The notes under the pieces are model-generated. The model searched no databases, had not been told where the DNA came from, and saw only the letters and a list, made by a program, of their open reading frames with translations. Positions 17,248 through 26,121 of a DNA stretch of 50,323 nucleotides are shown here, piece by piece (within the stretch, counting starts at the first letter, position 1; every line of letters begins with the position of its first letter). The stretch spans positions 1 to 50,323 of the forward strand of contig WYER01000014.1 in the NCBI GenBank assembly GCA_009903795.1. The letters are read 5' to 3'. The position numbers and the translations under genes are program-made. The stretch comes from Nitrososphaerota archaeon (GTDB lineage: Archaea; Thermoproteota; Nitrososphaeria; Conexivisphaerales; UBA164).

Positions 17248-17796
17248 ATGGGAAAACCTGCACTGATAGTTATAGATATGCTTGAGGAGTTTGTGAACGG
17301 TAGGCTTTCTACTCCTGAAGCAAAGTCAACTATTAATCCGGCAAAAAAGGTTCTTGAAGAATTCAGAAAAAGGAAGTTTGATGTATTTTACGTTAAAGAC
17401 TCTCATATAGAATCAGATTTTGAGATAAGATTATGGGGCCCTCATGCAATTAAGGGATCTAAGGACGCTCAAATTATAGATGAACTGAAGCCATTATCTG
17501 GGGAAGAAGTACTTGAGAAGCATACTTATTCTGGCTTTTTTGGAACGCCCCTAGATTTTCTGCTGAGATCAAAAGGAATCGATACAATCTTCCTTGTAGG
17601 TCTTGATGCCGACATATGTGTCAGGCACACTGCTGCTGATGCGTTTTACAGAGGCTACAAAATTTATGTCGTTGAAGATGCTGTAGCTGCTTATATTGAT
17701 AAAAACTGGAAGGAATATTTTGAGAAAGTTTACGGTAGCACGATAGTAAAAAGCGATGAGGTAGGGTTTATTTTGGATAAAAACTGGAAATTGTAG
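17248..17796 (+). CDS. Isochorismatase-family cysteine hydrolase (nicotinamidase-like)
   Basis: A 182-residue hydrolase with the family triad: Asp in ALIVIDMLEEF (about residue 9), Lys in VLEKHTYSGFFGTPL (about 92) and Cys in GLDADICVRHTAADA (about 117). A cis-peptide-type segment precedes the Cys. Archaeal relatives are usually annotated nicotinamidase (nicotinamide to nicotinate), but the same fold serves ureide, oxamate and N-carbamoyl hydrolases, so the substrate is open. ATG start with TTAAATAAA about 26 nt upstream. Monocistronic. Confidence 0.85.
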   Translation: MGKPALIVIDMLEEFVNGRLSTPEAKSTINPAKKVLEEFRKRKFDVFYVKDSHIESDFEIRLWGPHAIKGSKDAQIIDELKPLSGEEVLEKHTYSGFFGTPLDFLLRSKGIDTIFLVGLDADICVRHTAADAFYRGYKIYVVEDAVAAYIDKNWKEYFEKVYGSTIVKSDEVGFILDKNWKL

Positions 17797-17843
17797 TTAT
17801 TTGTAAACTCAACTCGCAATAAAAAACGTTTAATTTAGGTCAA

Positions 17844-17857
17844 TACCATATATGGTA
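17844..17857. promoter_or_regulatory. Perfect 14-bp palindrome at the SAH hydrolase start
   Basis: TACCATATATGGTA lies 2 bases before the ATG at 17860. A TATA-like TTTAATTTA is centred near 17832, so the palindrome covers the predicted transcription start and could be a repressor site. It may also be chance in AT-rich DNA. Confidence 0.35.
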
Positions 17858-17859
17858 TC

Positions 17860-19098
17860 ATGCAGCATCAAGTTAAAGATCTTAACTTAAAAGATCAGGG
17901 CAAAAAAAAGATAGATTGGGCATCAAAACGCATGTACGTTCTTAATGAGCTCGTTAAACAATATGAAAAGGAACAACCGCTTAAAGGCGTTAAAGTTGGA
18001 ATAAGCCTTCATCTTGAAGCAAAGACCGCATACCTTGCAATTTCCCTTAAAAAACTTGGAGCTGAAGTAAGCATTACCAGTAGCAACCCAATTACAGCTC
18101 AGGACGATGTTGCAGCGGCTTTAACTGATTATGTAGATCATGTTTATGCGTGGAGGGGGGAAACTCCGAAAGAATATGAGCTGAACCATATGAGAATTCT
18201 TGAAGTTAAACCTAACATAATAATTGATGATGGCGCTGATCTTTCAATAATGTCCATAAAAAACGAGGTTTATCACAGTATATACGGCGTTTCAGAAGAA
18301 ACAACAACCGGCGTAAGGAGGCTCAGGGCGCTGGAAAGAGATGGCATTCTAAAATTCCCTGCAATAGCCGTTAACGATGCCAAAGGGAAATACCTCTATG
18401 ACAACAGGTTTGGCAGCGGACAGAGCGTAGTTGATGGACTGATGAGGTCAACAAATTCCATGATAGGTGGAAAAGAGGTAGTGGTGGTAGGTTATGGATG
18501 GGTCGGTAAAGGAGTAGCGGAAAGATTAAGAGGTTTAGGCGCTAGGGTTACAGTAGTTGAGGTTGATCCGTTCAAAGCACTGGAGGCTTATTTTGACGGT
18601 TATAAGGTTACAAACATGGATGAAGCATCTCGTTACGGTGACATATTTATAACTTGTACTGGAGACGTAAAAGTAATAACGGGCAAGCACATGCTTAACA
18701 TGAAAGATGGAGCGTTCTTGAGCAACGCTGGACATTTTGATGTAGAAATAGACATGGCCTGGCTCAGGGAAAATGCAAAATATGTTGGAGAAGCTCGCCC
18801 GAACGTATCAGAATATGTGCTTCCAAATGGAAAGAAGATCTATGTTCTTGCTGAAGGAAGGCTCGTAAACCTAGGCGCTGCAGACGGTCATCCCATAGAA
18901 ATAATGGATCTTTCATTTTCTCTTCAACTTATGAGCGTGCTTTACCTTAACGAAAACAGGAACAATCTTCAGAAAAAGGTGTACACTGTTCCGGAAGAAA
19001 TAGATAAAAAAGTTGTAGAAACTTTTTTGAACGTAAACGGGATTGTGCTTGAAAAGCTAACGGATGAGCAAAAATCATACCTCGAAAGTTGGAGATAA
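17860..19098 (+). CDS. ahcY: S-adenosylhomocysteine hydrolase
   Basis: NAD-dependent enzyme splitting S-adenosylhomocysteine to adenosine and homocysteine, which keeps methylation running. It has 412 residues. Substrate-domain landmarks: VGISLHLEAKTAYLA (about 45-60), TSSNPITAQDDVAAAL, IIDDGADL and EETTTGVRRL. The NAD-binding Rossmann fold carries VVVVGYGWVGKGVAERLRG (about 206-224). The archaeal short form lacks the eukaryotic insert. The ATG is 28 nt after a TATA-like sequence. It overlaps the DUF2250-like gene by 35 bases. Confidence 0.97.
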   Translation: MQHQVKDLNLKDQGKKKIDWASKRMYVLNELVKQYEKEQPLKGVKVGISLHLEAKTAYLAISLKKLGAEVSITSSNPITAQDDVAAALTDYVDHVYAWRGETPKEYELNHMRILEVKPNIIIDDGADLSIMSIKNEVYHSIYGVSEETTTGVRRLRALERDGILKFPAIAVNDAKGKYLYDNRFGSGQSVVDGLMRSTNSMIGGKEVVVVGYGWVGKGVAERLRGLGARVTVVEVDPFKALEAYFDGYKVTNMDEASRYGDIFITCTGDVKVITGKHMLNMKDGAFLSNAGHFDVEIDMAWLRENAKYVGEARPNVSEYVLPNGKKIYVLAEGRLVNLGAADGHPIEIMDLSFSLQLMSVLYLNENRNNLQKKVYTVPEEIDKKVVETFLNVNGIVLEKLTDEQKSYLESWR

Positions 19099-19435
19099 AG
19101 AGAGCTTACTTAACGATCTAGAAAAGAAAATACTTGTTCATATTTTGAAGTATGGTCCAGATAATCCTTGGCTTATGGCAAGAAGGCTTCTTGGAATAAG
19201 CGGGTGGAGGCCAACTTACAGTGAAGACGAAATCGAAACAGCGTGTATGCATTTGGAGAATTTGAAGCTTCTTCAAAAATACAACGGCTCTTTGAAATGG
19301 TTGCCGACTTCATCAATAAAGCCCTAGCTGAAATTTAAGCAACGCAACAGGGATAAAAAACCCAAAGGAATTTATTACGATCTTACAAAAGAAGGAAAAA
19401 AAGTTGCAAAAAGACTAAAAGAACTTATAGATTAA
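19064..19435 (+). pseudogene. DUF2250-like winged-helix protein interrupted by in-frame TAG
   Basis: From ATG 19064 the frame gives 87 residues (LEKKILVHILKYGPDNPWLMA...LLGISGWRPTYSEDEIE...HLENLKLLQKYNGSLKW), a winged-helix domain resembling DUF2250. TAG at 19325-19327 ends it. The same frame then continues for 35 codons to TAA at 19433-19435 with protein-like sequence: KFKQRNRDKKPKGIYYDLTKEGKKVAKRLKELID. The YYDLTKEGKKVAK part is what the wing and last helix of such domains look like. It may be a nonsense mutation, read-through, or a functional short form. TAG ends many other genes here, so it is normally a stop. It starts inside ahcY. Confidence 0.7.
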
Positions 19436-19539
19436 ATTTTTTCAGCAAAGCTTTTTTTAGCGATCTAGCAAATAGCCTTACAAACCAGAAAAAGGATCCA
19501 AACAGAACTTATAATTTATGCCTCATACTTGATTCTTTT

Positions 19540-19660
19540 CACGTTAACAAACATAATGTTAATTTAATTTACATATTTATTGATAAAACTGAAATAAACG
19601 TTAGTAAGAAGTGAAGGTAGTTTATAAACATTAACTCAAAGCTTCTCTATAATCACACAT
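19540..19660 (+). pseudogene. Short transposase remnant
   Basis: The intergenic stretch 19436-19982 has no gene. Around 19575-19605 it reads YIFIDKTEINVSKK and then AACATTAACTCAAAG. This resembles the fragment at 50-115 (IFIDETEKH... then AACCCTAACTCAAAAG), so both come from the same dead transposase family. Stops interrupt it. Bases 19660-19800 are AT-rich with nothing recognisable. Confidence 0.35.
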
Positions 19661-19799
19661 GTGCTAGCAGAAAATTCTTTAATAAAAATTTATTCAACAA
19701 ACAACAAAATAATTAAAATGAAAATAACTTTAAGCGGGTCTGCGACTCTTACGCTTGATAATTTAAATAGATGAATATGAGACCATTATTTTGAACTAT

Positions 19800-19935
19800 A
19801 CACTAAAAGGTGAAATTTGCCCTAAAACATAGCTATATAGCATTAAAACAAAAGTTAATCAAAAACAAAAAATTCTCAATTACATTGTTAATGTTAATTA
19901 TAATTAAAATGCTGTACTTGTGGGAGTATTAATTA
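19800..19935 (-). repeat. Dispersed intergenic repeat, copy C
   Basis: On the minus strand it begins ACTCCCACAAGTA and continues through TTTTTTGTTTTTGATTAACT to GGGCAAATTTCACCTTTTAG, matching copy A (3268-3392) closely and copy B (31955-32065) less so. It lies directly upstream of the carbamate kinase promoter. It contains no ORF. Confidence 0.65.
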
Positions 19936-19949
19936 GAAAGTAAACAGTA

Positions 19950-19962
19950 AACTTAATATTTA
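19950..19962 (+). promoter_or_regulatory. TATA-like box of the carbamate kinase gene
   Basis: CTTAATATTTAT is centred about 27 nt before the ATG at 19983, which fits a leaderless mRNA. It directly follows repeat copy C. Confidence 0.45.
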
Positions 19963-19982
19963 TCCCAATTAAGGGTTAAGCG

Positions 19983-20945
19983 ATGTCAGAAAAAAACCTA
20001 ATTGTAATAGCCCTCGGTGGAAATGCGTTACTTCAGAGGGGTCAAAAGGGTACTTTCCAGGAACAATATGAGAACACTAAAATAACAGCGAAAAAGATAG
20101 CGGATCTAATCGAAAGAGGCTATAAAGTTGTCATAACTCATGGGAACGGCCCTCAAGTTGGTGCAACTTTGCTGAGGCATGATGCAGGTCAGAAGATTTA
20201 TGGCGTTCCAGCTTTCCCGATGGACGTAGCAGGAGCAGAAACACAAGGTTTTATTGGTTACATGATTCAGCAATCACTTAGAAACGAGCTTAAAGCCAGA
20301 AAAATAGACAAGTACGTCGTCACTATAGTAACCAGAACTATAGTGGATGAAAACGACCCTGCATTTAAGAACCCAACTAAACCAGTTGGTCCTTTCTACA
20401 AAAAGGAGGAAGTGGATGAATTGAGAAAGCAATTCCCCGATTGGGTATTTAAAGAAGACTCCGGAAGGGGATGGAGAAGGGTTGTACCATCTCCAGATCC
20501 TAAATTGATAGCTGAAAGGTATGCAATAAAGACTCTAGTAGACGCTGGGTTCGTAGTAGTTGCCAGCGGAGGGGGCGGTATTCCTATAATAGAAAAGGAC
20601 GGAGTAGCTTATGGTGTTGAGGCCGTTATAGATAAAGACCTTGCTGGCCAAAGGTTAGCAACGCTTGTTGGAGCAAGCAAGTTCATAATAGCAACTGACG
20701 TTGACGGTGCTTACCTGAACTATGGTACTCCAAACCAGAAAAAACTTGAGAAAGTTTCTGTAGAAGAAATGAAAAGATACTACGCTGAAGGGCACTTTAA
20801 AGAAGGAAGCATGGGGCCAAAGGTATTAGCAGCAATAAGGTTCGTGGAAGCTGGTGGAGAATCTTCAACAATAGGACATCTCTATGACCTTATGGATCTT
20901 GTTGAAGGAAAGAAAGGCACTACAGTTTACTCTTCAACTGGTTAA
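19983..20945 (+). CDS. arcC: Carbamate kinase
   Basis: Amino-acid-kinase-fold enzyme, 320 residues, interconverting carbamoyl phosphate + ADP and carbamate + ATP. Landmarks: [14 protein letters not shown] at the N-terminus, [11 protein letters not shown] (about 46-56), the [11 protein letters not shown] stretch near 196-206 and [14 protein letters not shown] (about 217-230), [15 protein letters not shown], and the terminal [16 protein letters not shown]. No arginine deiminase or ornithine transcarbamylase is nearby. The FdrA/DUF1116/DUF2877 genes at 36-41 kb could supply carbamoyl phosphate. Its 3' end overlaps the convergent TFE gene by 12 bases. Confidence 0.96.
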   Translation: MSEKNLIVIALGGNALLQRGQKGTFQEQYENTKITAKKIADLIERGYKVVITHGNGPQVGATLLRHDAGQKIYGVPAFPMDVAGAETQGFIGYMIQQSLRNELKARKIDKYVVTIVTRTIVDENDPAFKNPTKPVGPFYKKEEVDELRKQFPDWVFKEDSGRGWRRVVPSPDPKLIAERYAIKTLVDAGFVVVASGGGGIPIIEKDGVAYGVEAVIDKDLAGQRLATLVGASKFIIATDVDGAYLNYGTPNQKKLEKVSVEEMKRYYAEGHFKEGSMGPKVLAAIRFVEAGGESSTIGHLYDLMDLVEGKKGTTVYSSTG

Positions 20946-21485
20946 TTCCTGAACAGCTTTATTTTTTTCTTCGTTCTTCTTATCTTCTTCTATTATTTGG
21001 TCTATCTTCCACTCAAGAGCCTTTATAAATTCTGAATTATCTTCTTGTTTAAGAGGATTACCGCATTCCGGGCAAATGAAAAAGTACTCAATAGCTTGCT
21101 CAAAAGTATACTTTTTGCAGGTAGGAGTTCCGCACCAGTAAAATGTGTGAGTTTTCTCATATTCTAACCTGCTTCTTAACTTTTTAAGTATAATTTCTCT
21201 GGTTCTTTTTAAAAATACATCAACTTGATCCCTCTGGATTCTCCATCTGTATACAAACCAACCTTTTTTTGGATCCTTGTCTCTTATCCCAGCTATCAAA
21301 CCTCTTTCGTAAAGATCGTACAGAACTTTTCTAACTTTGTTGATCTTTAACCCTGTTGCGCTCGCTATTTCTTCGTCTGTCGCATCAGGATTATTCAGTA
21401 TGGCCCTCGCAACCTTGATATAATCTTCATCACCAATCATTGCAGCTACTTTCACAAATGTATCCTCATATTCCAGCTTTACCAT
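20934..21485 (-). CDS. tfe: Transcription factor E (TFE alpha)
   Basis: Archaeal homologue of the TFIIE alpha N-terminal half, 183 residues, which helps open promoters with TBP and TFB. Residues about 15-85 form the winged helix ([18 protein letters not shown] then [14 protein letters not shown]). Residues about 123-155 form the zinc ribbon ([10 protein letters not shown] ... [11 protein letters not shown]). A helical tail follows. A TATA-like AAATATAAAT is centred 26 nt before the ATG. It overlaps the convergent carbamate kinase gene by 12 bases. Confidence 0.95.
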   Translation of the reverse strand: MVKLEYEDTFVKVAAMIGDEDYIKVARAILNNPDATDEEIASATGLKINKVRKVLYDLYERGLIAGIRDKDPKKGWFVYRWRIQRDQVDVFLKRTREIILKKLRSRLEYEKTHTFYWCGTPTCKKYTFEQAIEYFFICPECGNPLKQEDNSEFIKALEWKIDQIIEEDKKNEEKNKAVQELTS

Positions 21486-21611
21486 GAGATTTTTAAAAAA
21501 ACCTCAAATATAAATTTTATAATAAAAAAACTCAACATTATTGCTTTCTGTAGTTAAGTAACTTTGACAATTATTCTTTTAAAGAAATTTTTAATTTTTA
21601 TTAAACATACA

Positions 21612-22754
21612 ATGGTGTCTTCACTTATAGTTAGTTTTGATCCTCCATTACCTTTAAATAGACTTTTTGTTAGTGAACGTTTTGTCAGAATAATACATGA
21701 ATTAAATATAGTTGAAAGATACTTTGATAACAAGCTGGTTAAAGAGATGTTTGAATATTATGATAAAAATTCGTACAGACCTTTAGTAAATGCGCTTTTA
21801 ACTGCAGCCAAGTTAAATATGCCTGTTTACGTTTCAACTACAGGCGTTTTTCTTGAAATGGCTTATAAATATGATCAAGAGCTATTTAAACAAATTTACG
21901 CTGCTTCATCAACTGGAAAGCTAAAGATTATACCTAGTACATTTTATGGTGGACTCTATCCTCTTTGTGAAAATTCTGGCGAAGAGATAGCGGAACAGTT
22001 AAAACTTGTATCAGATCTGACAAGCAAATACGGGCTTAACAAAGCCTCAGCGTGCGTCATGCCTTATCTGATCTATAATGAATCTGCAGAAAAAGGGGCA
22101 AAAGCTGCCGGTATTGAAACGCTATTAACGGAAGAGGTAAACGGTTTTACAGACCACAGGTTTATATATACTAATGTCTCAGGAGATCTCAGGATAGCTG
22201 TAAGAAACAGAGAACTTTCTGAAGCTCTGACCACAGGTTCTTTTGAAAATATAGGAAACAAAGATGGCATAATATTCATCAGCGCAGAAGAGATAGCCGC
22301 GAAGGGACAGAAATATGCAGAAGTCGTTGGCAATTATATTTATAACGGTGGTCTGGAGCTTGCTGAGATTCTTCCGGTAAAGAGCCCCACAACAGGCACG
22401 CTATATGCTCCTCAGAAACCATATCTATTTAACGTATCTTACAATGGCGGTTCTCCTTTATGGTACAGGAGCAAGTCGCAAATTATGCTCATGGACAAGA
22501 TGTGTACCCTTTATCAATATGTGAAGTGGCTTGGAGATCAGAAACTCTTACAGGTGTGGAGGATATTGATGCAGGCAGATTTATTTTTCTCTCTTATAGG
22601 TGAGAATACAAGAAGAGCTAAACTAATAGCAGATCCAGATGAAGCAAAGATAGTATATTCCTATATATTAAGCGACTTTGAAGGAAAACTTGCAACCATG
22701 GTTCTTAAGAAAAAAGAAAAAGCATCAGAAACTGAAATAAAGACAAAATTATGA
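21612..22754 (+). CDS. GH57-like protein without recognisable catalytic residues
   Basis: A 380-residue protein resembling glycoside hydrolase family 57 (alpha-amylase-like (beta/alpha)7 barrel). Supporting segments: FVRIIHELNIVERYFDN and FYGGLYPLCENSGEEIAEQL early, AAGIETLLTEEVNGF in the middle, and the C-terminal QVWRILMQADLFFSLIG, which resembles GH57 motif 5. The usual catalytic motifs are not seen: no His-Gln-Pro near the start, no Glu where GFWLPE is expected (SACVMPYLIYN, 146-156), and no Asp motif 4 (ISAEEI, 223-228). It may be a non-enzymatic or altered member. I chose ATG 21612; TTG 21564 is less likely. It precedes a membrane protein by 39 bases. Confidence 0.65.
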   Translation: MVSSLIVSFDPPLPLNRLFVSERFVRIIHELNIVERYFDNKLVKEMFEYYDKNSYRPLVNALLTAAKLNMPVYVSTTGVFLEMAYKYDQELFKQIYAASSTGKLKIIPSTFYGGLYPLCENSGEEIAEQLKLVSDLTSKYGLNKASACVMPYLIYNESAEKGAKAAGIETLLTEEVNGFTDHRFIYTNVSGDLRIAVRNRELSEALTTGSFENIGNKDGIIFISAEEIAAKGQKYAEVVGNYIYNGGLELAEILPVKSPTTGTLYAPQKPYLFNVSYNGGSPLWYRSKSQIMLMDKMCTLYQYVKWLGDQKLLQVWRILMQADLFFSLIGENTRRAKLIADPDEAKIVYSYILSDFEGKLATMVLKKKEKASETEIKTKL

Positions 22755-22793
22755 GCAACATTTAAACGCATAATTCAAAAAAACAATAACATA

Positions 22794-23558
22794 ATGGAAA
22801 GATCTAACATAAGTAAGTTCTTGAACATAGAAAAACCTTATTTTCTTATTCCAATTGTTACAGTTATTTCGTTTGTTCTGTTTTGGTTAGGGATTCTGCT
22901 TTTTTCATATTCATCGCTAGCTGAGATTTACTGGTATGCTTTTTCTGTAATTTTGGCTTTGGTCTTTACTTTTTCTGTTTATTCTTCTGAATCTTTCAGG
23001 TCTTTAAGGGTATATGTTGGATCCATTTTGCTTTTTTATTCGCTACTTGCCTTTATTGGCGCGATGCCCGGTTATTATATGGCACGGATGCTTCCTGCCG
23101 TGGTTAGTCAGGCTAATCAAACCATAATTTCCATAAGGACTGGTTACCCAACAGTATTATCTATGGTAACAGTTATATTTCTTAACAATGTAAAGATAGA
23201 TATCGCAAGTTTTATTCCGTTTATAGGCCCGTTTGTGCTGGGGATATCGATAATAAACACAAGTTCCGTTATATGGGGGTTATCTTTCACTCAATTTTTT
23301 TCAAATAATCCATACTGGTTTCTTGGACCTTTTGCAGTGATTATCGCACCTGATACTTTTACAGAATTTAGCTCTTACATTTTATCTTTGATAGGCGGGT
23401 TGTATCTTTTTAAAGCCTTAGCGTTCTATGGTGCAGAGTCACCTCTTCCCAAAAAAACTCTTTACATAAAAGCCTTTACATATTTTGTTACATCCGTGGC
23501 TTTACTTTATCTTTCAGCTCTATTGGAAGCTTTTCTGATTTTAAGGCTAGGTCTTTAG
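22794..23558 (+). CDS. SpoIIM-like multipass membrane protein
   Basis: A 254-residue membrane protein with about six hydrophobic helices. The order is a soluble first 15 residues, two early helices, a region with MPGYYMARMLPAV, then helices in IPFIGPFVLGISIINTSSVIW and FLGPFAVIIAPDTFTEFSSYILSLIGG. The last two blocks loosely match the SpoIIM/DUF95 family (PHG..E..A....G pattern), which is common in archaea with unknown role. Its TAG is followed immediately by the right end of the IS605-type element. It is downstream of the GH57-like gene and possibly co-transcribed. Confidence 0.5.
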   Translation: MERSNISKFLNIEKPYFLIPIVTVISFVLFWLGILLFSYSSLAEIYWYAFSVILALVFTFSVYSSESFRSLRVYVGSILLFYSLLAFIGAMPGYYMARMLPAVVSQANQTIISIRTGYPTVLSMVTVIFLNNVKIDIASFIPFIGPFVLGISIINTSSVIWGLSFTQFFSNNPYWFLGPFAVIIAPDTFTEFSSYILSLIGGLYLFKALAFYGAESPLPKKTLYIKAFTYFVTSVALLYLSALLEAFLILRLGL

Positions 23559-23612
23559 CTGACCTCCTCCCCGCCCTTGAAGAAGCGAGGGTTCGCTGAG
23601 GTCTCAAGGGTT
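23559..23612 (-). ncRNA. Right end and probable omega (re)RNA 3' scaffold of the TnpB element
   Basis: On the minus strand the stem CCCTTGA/TCAAGGG (23604-23610 with 23574-23580) encloses an inner AGCGA/TCGCT hairpin, followed by GCGGGGAGGAGGTCAG. In TnpB systems the guide RNA is made from the tnpB 3' end through the right end into flanking DNA. The flank guide would be the sequence reading CTAAAGACCTAGCC. Transcription and processing are inferred. Confidence 0.55.
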
Positions 23613-24873
23613 ACAGCCCTTTAATGGGTGCTACTCTGTTGTGATATACTATGAAAGACAAAGGCTTCTTTATTTTTGAAACAATTACGTTCACTGCTTT
23701 TTTGAGAATGTTCAATGCGCCGTTAAGGTCTGAATGAAGTCTATGTCCTTTAGGGCAACTAACTACTCCTCTTGGGTTTCTTTCGACTTCTACATCATGA
23801 TAAGCATAGTTCTTTGAAGTATTATACTCAACGACTTCAAGCACTTTTATCCCATACGCTTGAGCCTTAAGTTCTATTGCATCCATGAATTTGCAATAAG
23901 ATCAAACGTTTACTGTAAATTTGTTGCCCTTCTCCTGAGCTATCTCGAAAGGGTAGCCTAAGTATATAGTTGAAACGCCTAGTTCGTGCAACTCTTTTAC
24001 TAAATGCGAAGCAAAGTTCCTGTACAAGTGACGAAACCTTCTCTTTAATTTTCCGTGTAACCTCCTCTTCTCTCTTAATAACTCCTCATACGCTTCATGT
24101 TCGCCCATGTTTTTCGTTTTATCTGCTAATGATTGTACTTCTGCTATTTTCTTCTCAAAGTAGAAATAATTTTCTTTAGCCCTAACGCCTTTGTACAGCA
24201 ACCAATTTCCGTCTTCTACTATCACGCTTGCCAAAACGTTGATGCCTAAGTCTATTGAAGCCATTTTATCTCCTTTAGGCGATTCAACCTGAATGTTTTT
24301 ACTTTCACCGTGAACAATATGCTTGCTTTTATTTCCCTTTTTAGTTATTTCAACTCCTACATCAACAGGGATTGAAGCGTACCACGCGTTCTTTGCTTCG
24401 TCGTAGTATATTTCAAGCCTACCCTGTTTGCCATACAACCTCAGCCTGCCTACGAAATCAATTTCCATGTTAAAGTCCTTAAGAATGAGCTTGTTGTTAT
24501 GCTCGTCCACAATGTATCTATCTTGTCTTATCACAAGCATTAGCTTCCTCTTCTTAGTTTCTTTGTCTTTCCAGTACATCGGTGGGCTAATGTGTTTTAT
24601 GAATGGCGGCAATTTTCCTTCCTTCTTCAGCTTCAGCAAGGAAAAGAAAGAGTTCCAAGCTTCGTTGTTCTTTTTCAAAATTGCTTGAGTGTTCACTCCT
24701 AGTTCTTCTTTATACTTCTCGTAATATTTGTCCCACGTTGTATCGAAATCCACGTGATGTTGCTGGAAGAACTGTTGCCTCCTTTCGTAGTTAATTTCGT
24801 TGAAGAGTTTAGCTGAAATGTTCGCTAACCTTTTTAGTTTCCTTTCTTGAAAACCGTTCGGAAAAAGGCGCAC
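23611..24873 (-). pseudogene. tnpB: TnpB (OrfB) nuclease gene with one in-frame TGA
   Basis: Two open parts, 24873-23905 and 23901-23611, are in the same frame and separated only by TGA at 23902-23904. The sequence around it is TVNV*SYCKFMDAIE, where relatives have Trp (compare TNFWSY in the second copy), so a TGG to TGA mutation is likely. RuvC-I Asp is in MASIDLGINVLAS; the C-terminal RuvC Asp is in HSDLNGALNIL. The zinc finger region is TSKNYAYHD ... SCPKGHRLH, with Tyr where a first Cys is expected. The gene starts at GTG 24873 or upstream; the exact start is uncertain. It is probably inactive unless the stop is read through. Confidence 0.85.
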
Positions 24874-25107
24874 GACGTTTGTCCTCTTATTTGAATACGT
24901 AACTTCGTAGATGCCTCCTCTGGTATTGCGGGAGAATTCGGCTCCCGCTCCTCATGTCTTAAGAGTTGACCAGAGGAGAGCATTCAAAACAAAAACAGCA
25001 TTTTTTATTTAAAAGCTTTTGCCCCGCCATAAATGGCGAGGTTTGTCATTCACTTTATCACATTGGATGCGTTATGTTCATAAGTTAGTGTCATGAAGAT
25101 ATCTTAG

Positions 25108-26121
25108 GTGAAAAGCGCAAAAGCCGTTCTCTATGGGTATTCTACAGAAGGTATAACCTTAGTTAACACTATGTTTAAAAATGAACCGTTTATGATAATT
25201 GATGAAAATACAAGGCTTGCAAACTCTTATGATAAAAAAGTAACTAATGCAACGTTTAACAGTGATATCACAGATCTTGTTCCTGCAGACATAACTATAA
25301 ACGGCGCAAGCTTTATTTTTTTTGGTCCAAAATTAAAAGTTGTATTCGATTGGCCTTTTATAACGTTTCATTTAAAATATGTGGCAGGAAACATAAATAA
25401 AGGTCAGCACTTTATAAATCTCCTACCTGTTGAAATTGGTAAAAATGAACAAATGATAGAAATAATTGAAGCAGTAAGCGGTCTAAAAGCAGGAAAGGAT
25501 TTTGGATTTCATTATTTTCCTGTTGGGAGCCCATCAGTTTTAGCTAGTTCTTTTGAAGGTAAAAAAGAATCATGGATGGGTCAAACCTCTGATCTTAACA
25601 GGGCAGAAGAAAGGTTTCTTCTTGATGCTTTAGATACATTTACAGAAAAGTTCAGGAAAGTTTGGCTTAAGGGAAAAAATCATATATTTTACTCATATTA
25701 TGTTAAAGGTTATTATACACTGTCTTTAATCCCTAACAGTTTTGGAAAAAATTCACCTTTAAGCGGCCTTTCAAAAATTTACATGAAGTCAGCTGAAGAT
25801 TTTGCGTTAGTTATCCTAGATAAGATCAAAGAAAGGGTTAAGGCTTTATCTATAAAACCTACAAAGGCATCAATATATGTTGTCTGGGACATTGATACCT
25901 ATGAAATGTTAGGTGAATCAGAATATTTTAGAGCAAAGCTTGTTGAAAAACTTAACGAATTCTTTTCGCAGACAAAAATTTTAAGCTTAGAGAGGCTCGA
26001 GAGCTATATACTTAACTATCAGTTATCGAAAGAAGAACTTTTGCTAATATGTGACGAAATTTTTGAAAACAGAATAAAAGATAAAGTTGATGCACAGAAA
26101 ATAATAAGGGCAACAGTTTAG
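25108..26121 (+). CDS. Divergent UDP-glucose/GDP-mannose dehydrogenase-like protein
   Basis: A 337-residue protein whose middle resembles nucleotide-sugar 6-dehydrogenases: INLLPVEIGKNEQMIEIIEAVSGLKAGKDFGFHYFPVGSPSVLASS (about 112-157, shown in part) follows the pattern around their (T)LPVG..E..SG...DF.....PER region. The N-terminal Rossmann glycines are poor (LYGYSTEG). I see no catalytic GGxCxxKD-type Cys motif, so it may not be a normal dehydrogenase. GTG start. It opens the group of sugar-nucleotide genes and begins 51 bases past the TnpB element's left end. Confidence 0.55.
   Translation: MKSAKAVLYGYSTEGITLVNTMFKNEPFMIIDENTRLANSYDKKVTNATFNSDITDLVPADITINGASFIFFGPKLKVVFDWPFITFHLKYVAGNINKGQHFINLLPVEIGKNEQMIEIIEAVSGLKAGKDFGFHYFPVGSPSVLASSFEGKKESWMGQTSDLNRAEERFLLDALDTFTEKFRKVWLKGKNHIFYSYYVKGYYTLSLIPNSFGKNSPLSGLSKIYMKSAEDFALVILDKIKERVKALSIKPTKASIYVVWDIDTYEMLGESEYFRAKLVEKLNEFFSQTKILSLERLESYILNYQLSKEELLLICDEIFENRIKDKVDAQKIIRATV

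Larger units (their letters stand above)
23559..25056 (-). mobile_element. IS605-type element with tnpB only
   Basis: A 1498-bp OrfB-only element read on the minus strand. The left end lies at 25056 next to TGAT (minus strand; 25057-25060), the probable target/TAM. The left-end hairpin is CCTCGCCAT/ATGGCGGGG (about 25022-25041). The right end is GGGGAGGAGGTCAG, finishing at 23559. No tnpA is present. Its single gene has one nonsense codon. The right end begins 1 base after the TAG of the membrane protein gene, so the reRNA guide part would be antisense to that gene's 3' end. Confidence 0.85.

Noticed and set aside
19325-19327. Pyrrolysine-coded TAG in the DUF2250-like gene
   Set aside because: Many genes here end in TAG (for example at 2718, 10657, 13713, 14407, 17796, 26121), and no pyrrolysine gene is visible, so recoding is not supported; a nonsense mutation or read-through is simpler.
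23574-23610. CRISPR-like or rho-independent terminator hairpin
   Set aside because: The hairpin belongs to the right end of the TnpB element; there is no repeat-spacer array anywhere in the window.
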